Positions 5,864 through 7,038 of a stretch of DNA of 7,038 nt are shown piece by piece. The stretch is from an uncultured Alphaproteobacteria bacterium (GTDB lineage Bacteria > Pseudomonadota > Alphaproteobacteria > Paracaedibacterales > CAIULA01), in assembly GCA_903905285.1 (NCBI GenBank), contig CAIVFQ010000141.1, positions 1 through 7,038 of the forward strand, written 5' to 3'. Made by a program: the position numbers and the translations under genes. The notes under the pieces are model-generated. The model was not told where the DNA came from. It was given only the letters and a program-made list of their open reading frames with translations, and ran no database searches. Within the stretch, counting starts at the first letter, position 1. Each line of letters opens with the position of its first letter.

Positions 5864-6742
5864 CTAAGGTCGATGGGGCTTAAAATCCGAGCTTTTTATG
5901 ATGCATTCTCCCCAAAGATATCTTGCTACTATTTGAGCAAAGTGATGGTTTGGTAATTCTGCTAATAGCAGAGCTGTTTCGCGTGCCCTTTCTGGATCAA
6001 TGACGCTGACGCTGACGCTGGCTTGGCTTTGGTGTTTCTTCGTCTTTAATTTTTCAAACGCCAAACGATTTGCGTCGCAAGTTGTGCCTTCTAAGAGCGT
6101 ATCGTTATGTATTGTATCTCTAGGGGGGCATATTGCTTGTTGGCCTAAGGCTTGGTCTAGAAATGGATTAAAGCATGATGGGTCTTTATGCGCAGTGGTA
6201 AGGACGCCCATTTGTGAACCCCGTACATCTCCCCCACGAAAAAGCGTACGATAATATTCGGCGTAGTAGGAATCATCAATTCTGTAATCAGTGCCCTTAT
6301 ATTCTAAGCAGGCGCCTTGATCGTTAGTCGTTTTATAATACGTAAGTTCAAAGGTAGTATAAGAGTTATTCTTGGACTTTCGCTTTACTTGTCCATGCAA
6401 AGCACGATACCATTGCGTGCTAACTTGTAAGTCATTCATAGGAGCCGAGAAAAAAGGAGCCGCGAAAAAACCTGAGCACGATTCGCTTGTAGGTTGCGTT
6501 ATGTCAGGCAATGGGATAGAAGACGGCTTCATTGCGCTGTTCCACAAGCTTAAAGCGTACCAGGACGCTCCCCATAAAATAATAGAAGTCGCCGCACGCT
6601 GTAAACGAAGCACACGGCTTCTGCTCCTTTGTTGGATGTCAGGTTGTCCGTCTGCGTCAAGGCAGTAACCTTCTTTTGACAGACTTGTTAATATTCCAAC
6701 TAAAAAAAACAAACATACAATATTTTTATATTTTAACTTCAC
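5864..6742 (-). CDS. Exported or membrane-anchored Cys/Tyr-rich protein, 292 aa, unknown family
   Basis: Family not recognised. Residues 1-24 look like a signal peptide (MKLKYKN, hydrophobic core to about 20), with Cys27 in EGYC, which is not a good lipobox. A basic stretch (39-49, many Arg) precedes a second hydrophobic segment at about 50-68, so the protein may stay anchored in the membrane. The rest is a soluble domain with six cysteines (89, 145, 190, 205, 222, 280), a Tyr-rich part (128-166, including ELTYYKTT and DSYYAEYYRTLF), GDVRGSQMG at 171-179, and a SVSVSV run at 242-247 encoded by a perfect hexamer repeat. An even number of cysteines in an exported domain would fit disulfides. 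The start is GTG at 6742: it places the charged N-terminus directly before the hydrophobic core, and AAGG lies about 11 bases upstream. A candidate promoter precedes it. It is not evidently linked to the trxB-tilS unit. Confidence 0.8.
   Translation of the reverse strand: MKLKYKNIVCLFFLVGILTSLSKEGYCLDADGQPDIQQRSRSRVLRLQRAATSIILWGASWYALSLWNSAMKPSSIPLPDITQPTSESCSGFFAAPFFSAPMNDLQVSTQWYRALHGQVKRKSKNNSYTTFELTYYKTTNDQGACLEYKGTDYRIDDSYYAEYYRTLFRGGDVRGSQMGVLTTAHKDPSCFNPFLDQALGQQAICPPRDTIHNDTLLEGTTCDANRLAFEKLKTKKHQSQASVSVSVIDPERARETALLLAELPNHHFAQIVARYLWGECIIKSSDFKPHRP
6002..6019. repeat. Hexanucleotide tandem repeat (GACGCT)3
   Basis: Three perfect copies of GACGCT on the + strand, inside the 292-aa gene. 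Read on the minus strand they encode alternating Ser-Val. A change in copy number would keep the frame and only lengthen or shorten the Ser-Val run. Confidence 0.85.
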
Positions 6743-6778
6743 TCTTGACGATACCTTAAAGACGTTCTAATCGGTTAT

Positions 6779-6808
6779 CTAATAGCACTGGAGTTATAAT
6801 CAATTCAA
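6779..6808 (-). promoter_or_regulatory. Candidate extended -10 promoter for the 292-aa gene
   Basis: On the minus strand TTGAAT (6808-6803) lies 18 bases before TATTAG (6784-6779), and the -10 box is preceded by TGC, giving an extended -10. Each hexamer matches consensus at 4 of 6 positions. The start of transcription would be near 6772, about 30 bases before the GTG. Confidence 0.45.
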
Positions 6809-6830
6809 GGGTAAATACTTTTCTCTTCAG

Positions 6831-6953
6831 CTATAGCCCGTCTCCTATAAAATGATTACAGCGTCGCCCAGCGTGATCTTCGGTGCTTATGTACATTAGG
6901 TACACTCCGCTCCTCGACTTTTAGGCACCTTTCAGCAGTCTTTTTTTGGAGAC
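6831..6953. repeat. Palindrome-bearing intergenic segment, possible dispersed repeat
   Basis: Between the 292-aa gene and the gene at 7017 lies a segment with several small symmetric elements: TATAG (6832-6836) against CTATA (6845-6849), TGTAC (6890-6894) against GTACA (6900-6904) around a 5-base loop, and GTCT (6938-6941) against AGAC (6950-6953) around a T-run. CAGCGT occurs twice (6859-6864 and 6869-6874). Its middle is richer in GC than the flanks. No coding or RNA family was recognised. That it belongs to a repeat family scattered in the genome is inference from its make-up. Confidence 0.3.
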
Positions 6954-6973
6954 TTTTAACCATAGATAGTTTT

Positions 6974-6982
6974 TGATATAAT
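6974..6982 (+). promoter_or_regulatory. Extended -10 promoter for the gene at 7017
   Basis: TGATATAAT combines the extended TGn motif with a perfect TATAAT (6977-6982). The -35 position 17 bases upstream holds TTTTAA (6954-6959), a poor match, which is common when the extended -10 is strong. Transcription would begin near 6989, and an AGGAAGGGG ribosome binding site (7001-7008 region) follows before ATG 7017. Confidence 0.65.
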
Positions 6983-7016
6983 GCCCTGAGGTTTTTTAGA
7001 AGGAAGGGGCCTAGTT

Positions 7017-7038
7017 ATGGCGAAATGTAAATTTTGTG
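7017..7038 (+). CDS. Start of a gene cut by the window edge, product begins MAKCKFC
   Basis: ATG 7017 is preceded by a strong GGAAGGGG about 7-8 bases upstream and by a strong promoter. Only seven codons are present. The Cys-x-x-Cys spacing (residues 4 and 7) near the N-terminus suggests a zinc ribbon, as in some small ribosomal or zinc-binding proteins. Ribosomal protein L28 of the Cys-containing type is one possibility, but seven residues cannot decide it. Confidence 0.7.

Noticed and set aside
5858..5872. Short inverted repeat CCTT/AAGG at the end of the 292-aa gene
   Set aside because: Only 4-5 pairs and no T-run follows, so I do not call a terminator.
6372..6668. 98-codon open frame on + inside the 292-aa gene
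   Set aside because: The minus-strand frame is three times longer, has a promoter and a signal peptide; the + frame shows nothing of its own.

Overview
The window looks like chromosome from an AT-leaning, Gram-negative alphaproteobacterium, probably of a host-associated or reduced-genome kind. The best evidence is TrxB: its run of motifs (LQPGGQL near residue 38, a QGPWLMEQM stretch near 61, GVSACATCDGFF around the active site, GDVQDKVFRQAV near the C-terminus) is what I know from alphaproteobacterial thioredoxin reductases. The lineage below class level is inference. No transposase, integrase, phage gene, CRISPR array, tRNA or rRNA is visible.

Layout. 1-321: G-rich (on the + strand) unexplained sequence with no convincing gene. 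322-2343 (-): bifunctional class A penicillin-binding protein (PBP1A family) that polymerises and cross-links peptidoglycan. 2397-2434: possible terminator. 2446-2769 (-): small secreted protein with an acidic front and a Lys/Ala-rich tail. 2770-3033: AT-rich divergent intergenic region. 3034-3540 (+): 168-aa exported protein of unknown family with two later hydrophobic segments. 3563-3836 (+): a tandem second copy of that gene, broken by an internal frame-shifting deletion. 3840-4841 (-) and 4841-5782 (-): tilS and trxB, overlapping by one base (TGATG), transcribed trxB first, with a candidate promoter just upstream. 5864-6742 (-): 292-aa Cys- and Tyr-rich exported or membrane-anchored protein, unrecognised, with a GTG start and a candidate promoter. 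6743-7016: intergenic DNA with small palindromes that may be a dispersed repeat, then a strong extended -10 promoter. 7017-7038 (+): first seven codons of a gene beginning MAKCKFC.

The conserved genes cover cell-wall synthesis (PBP1A), cytoplasmic thiol redox (TrxB) and decoding of AUA codons (TilS). They do not form one pathway. Four genes (2446, 3034, 3563, 5864) carry N-terminal export signals and have no recognisable family. The most interesting unexplained part is the tandem pair at 3034-3836: the signal-peptide DNA of the two copies is almost identical while the mature parts have diverged and one copy is broken. I found no clear sign of a new multi-gene system.
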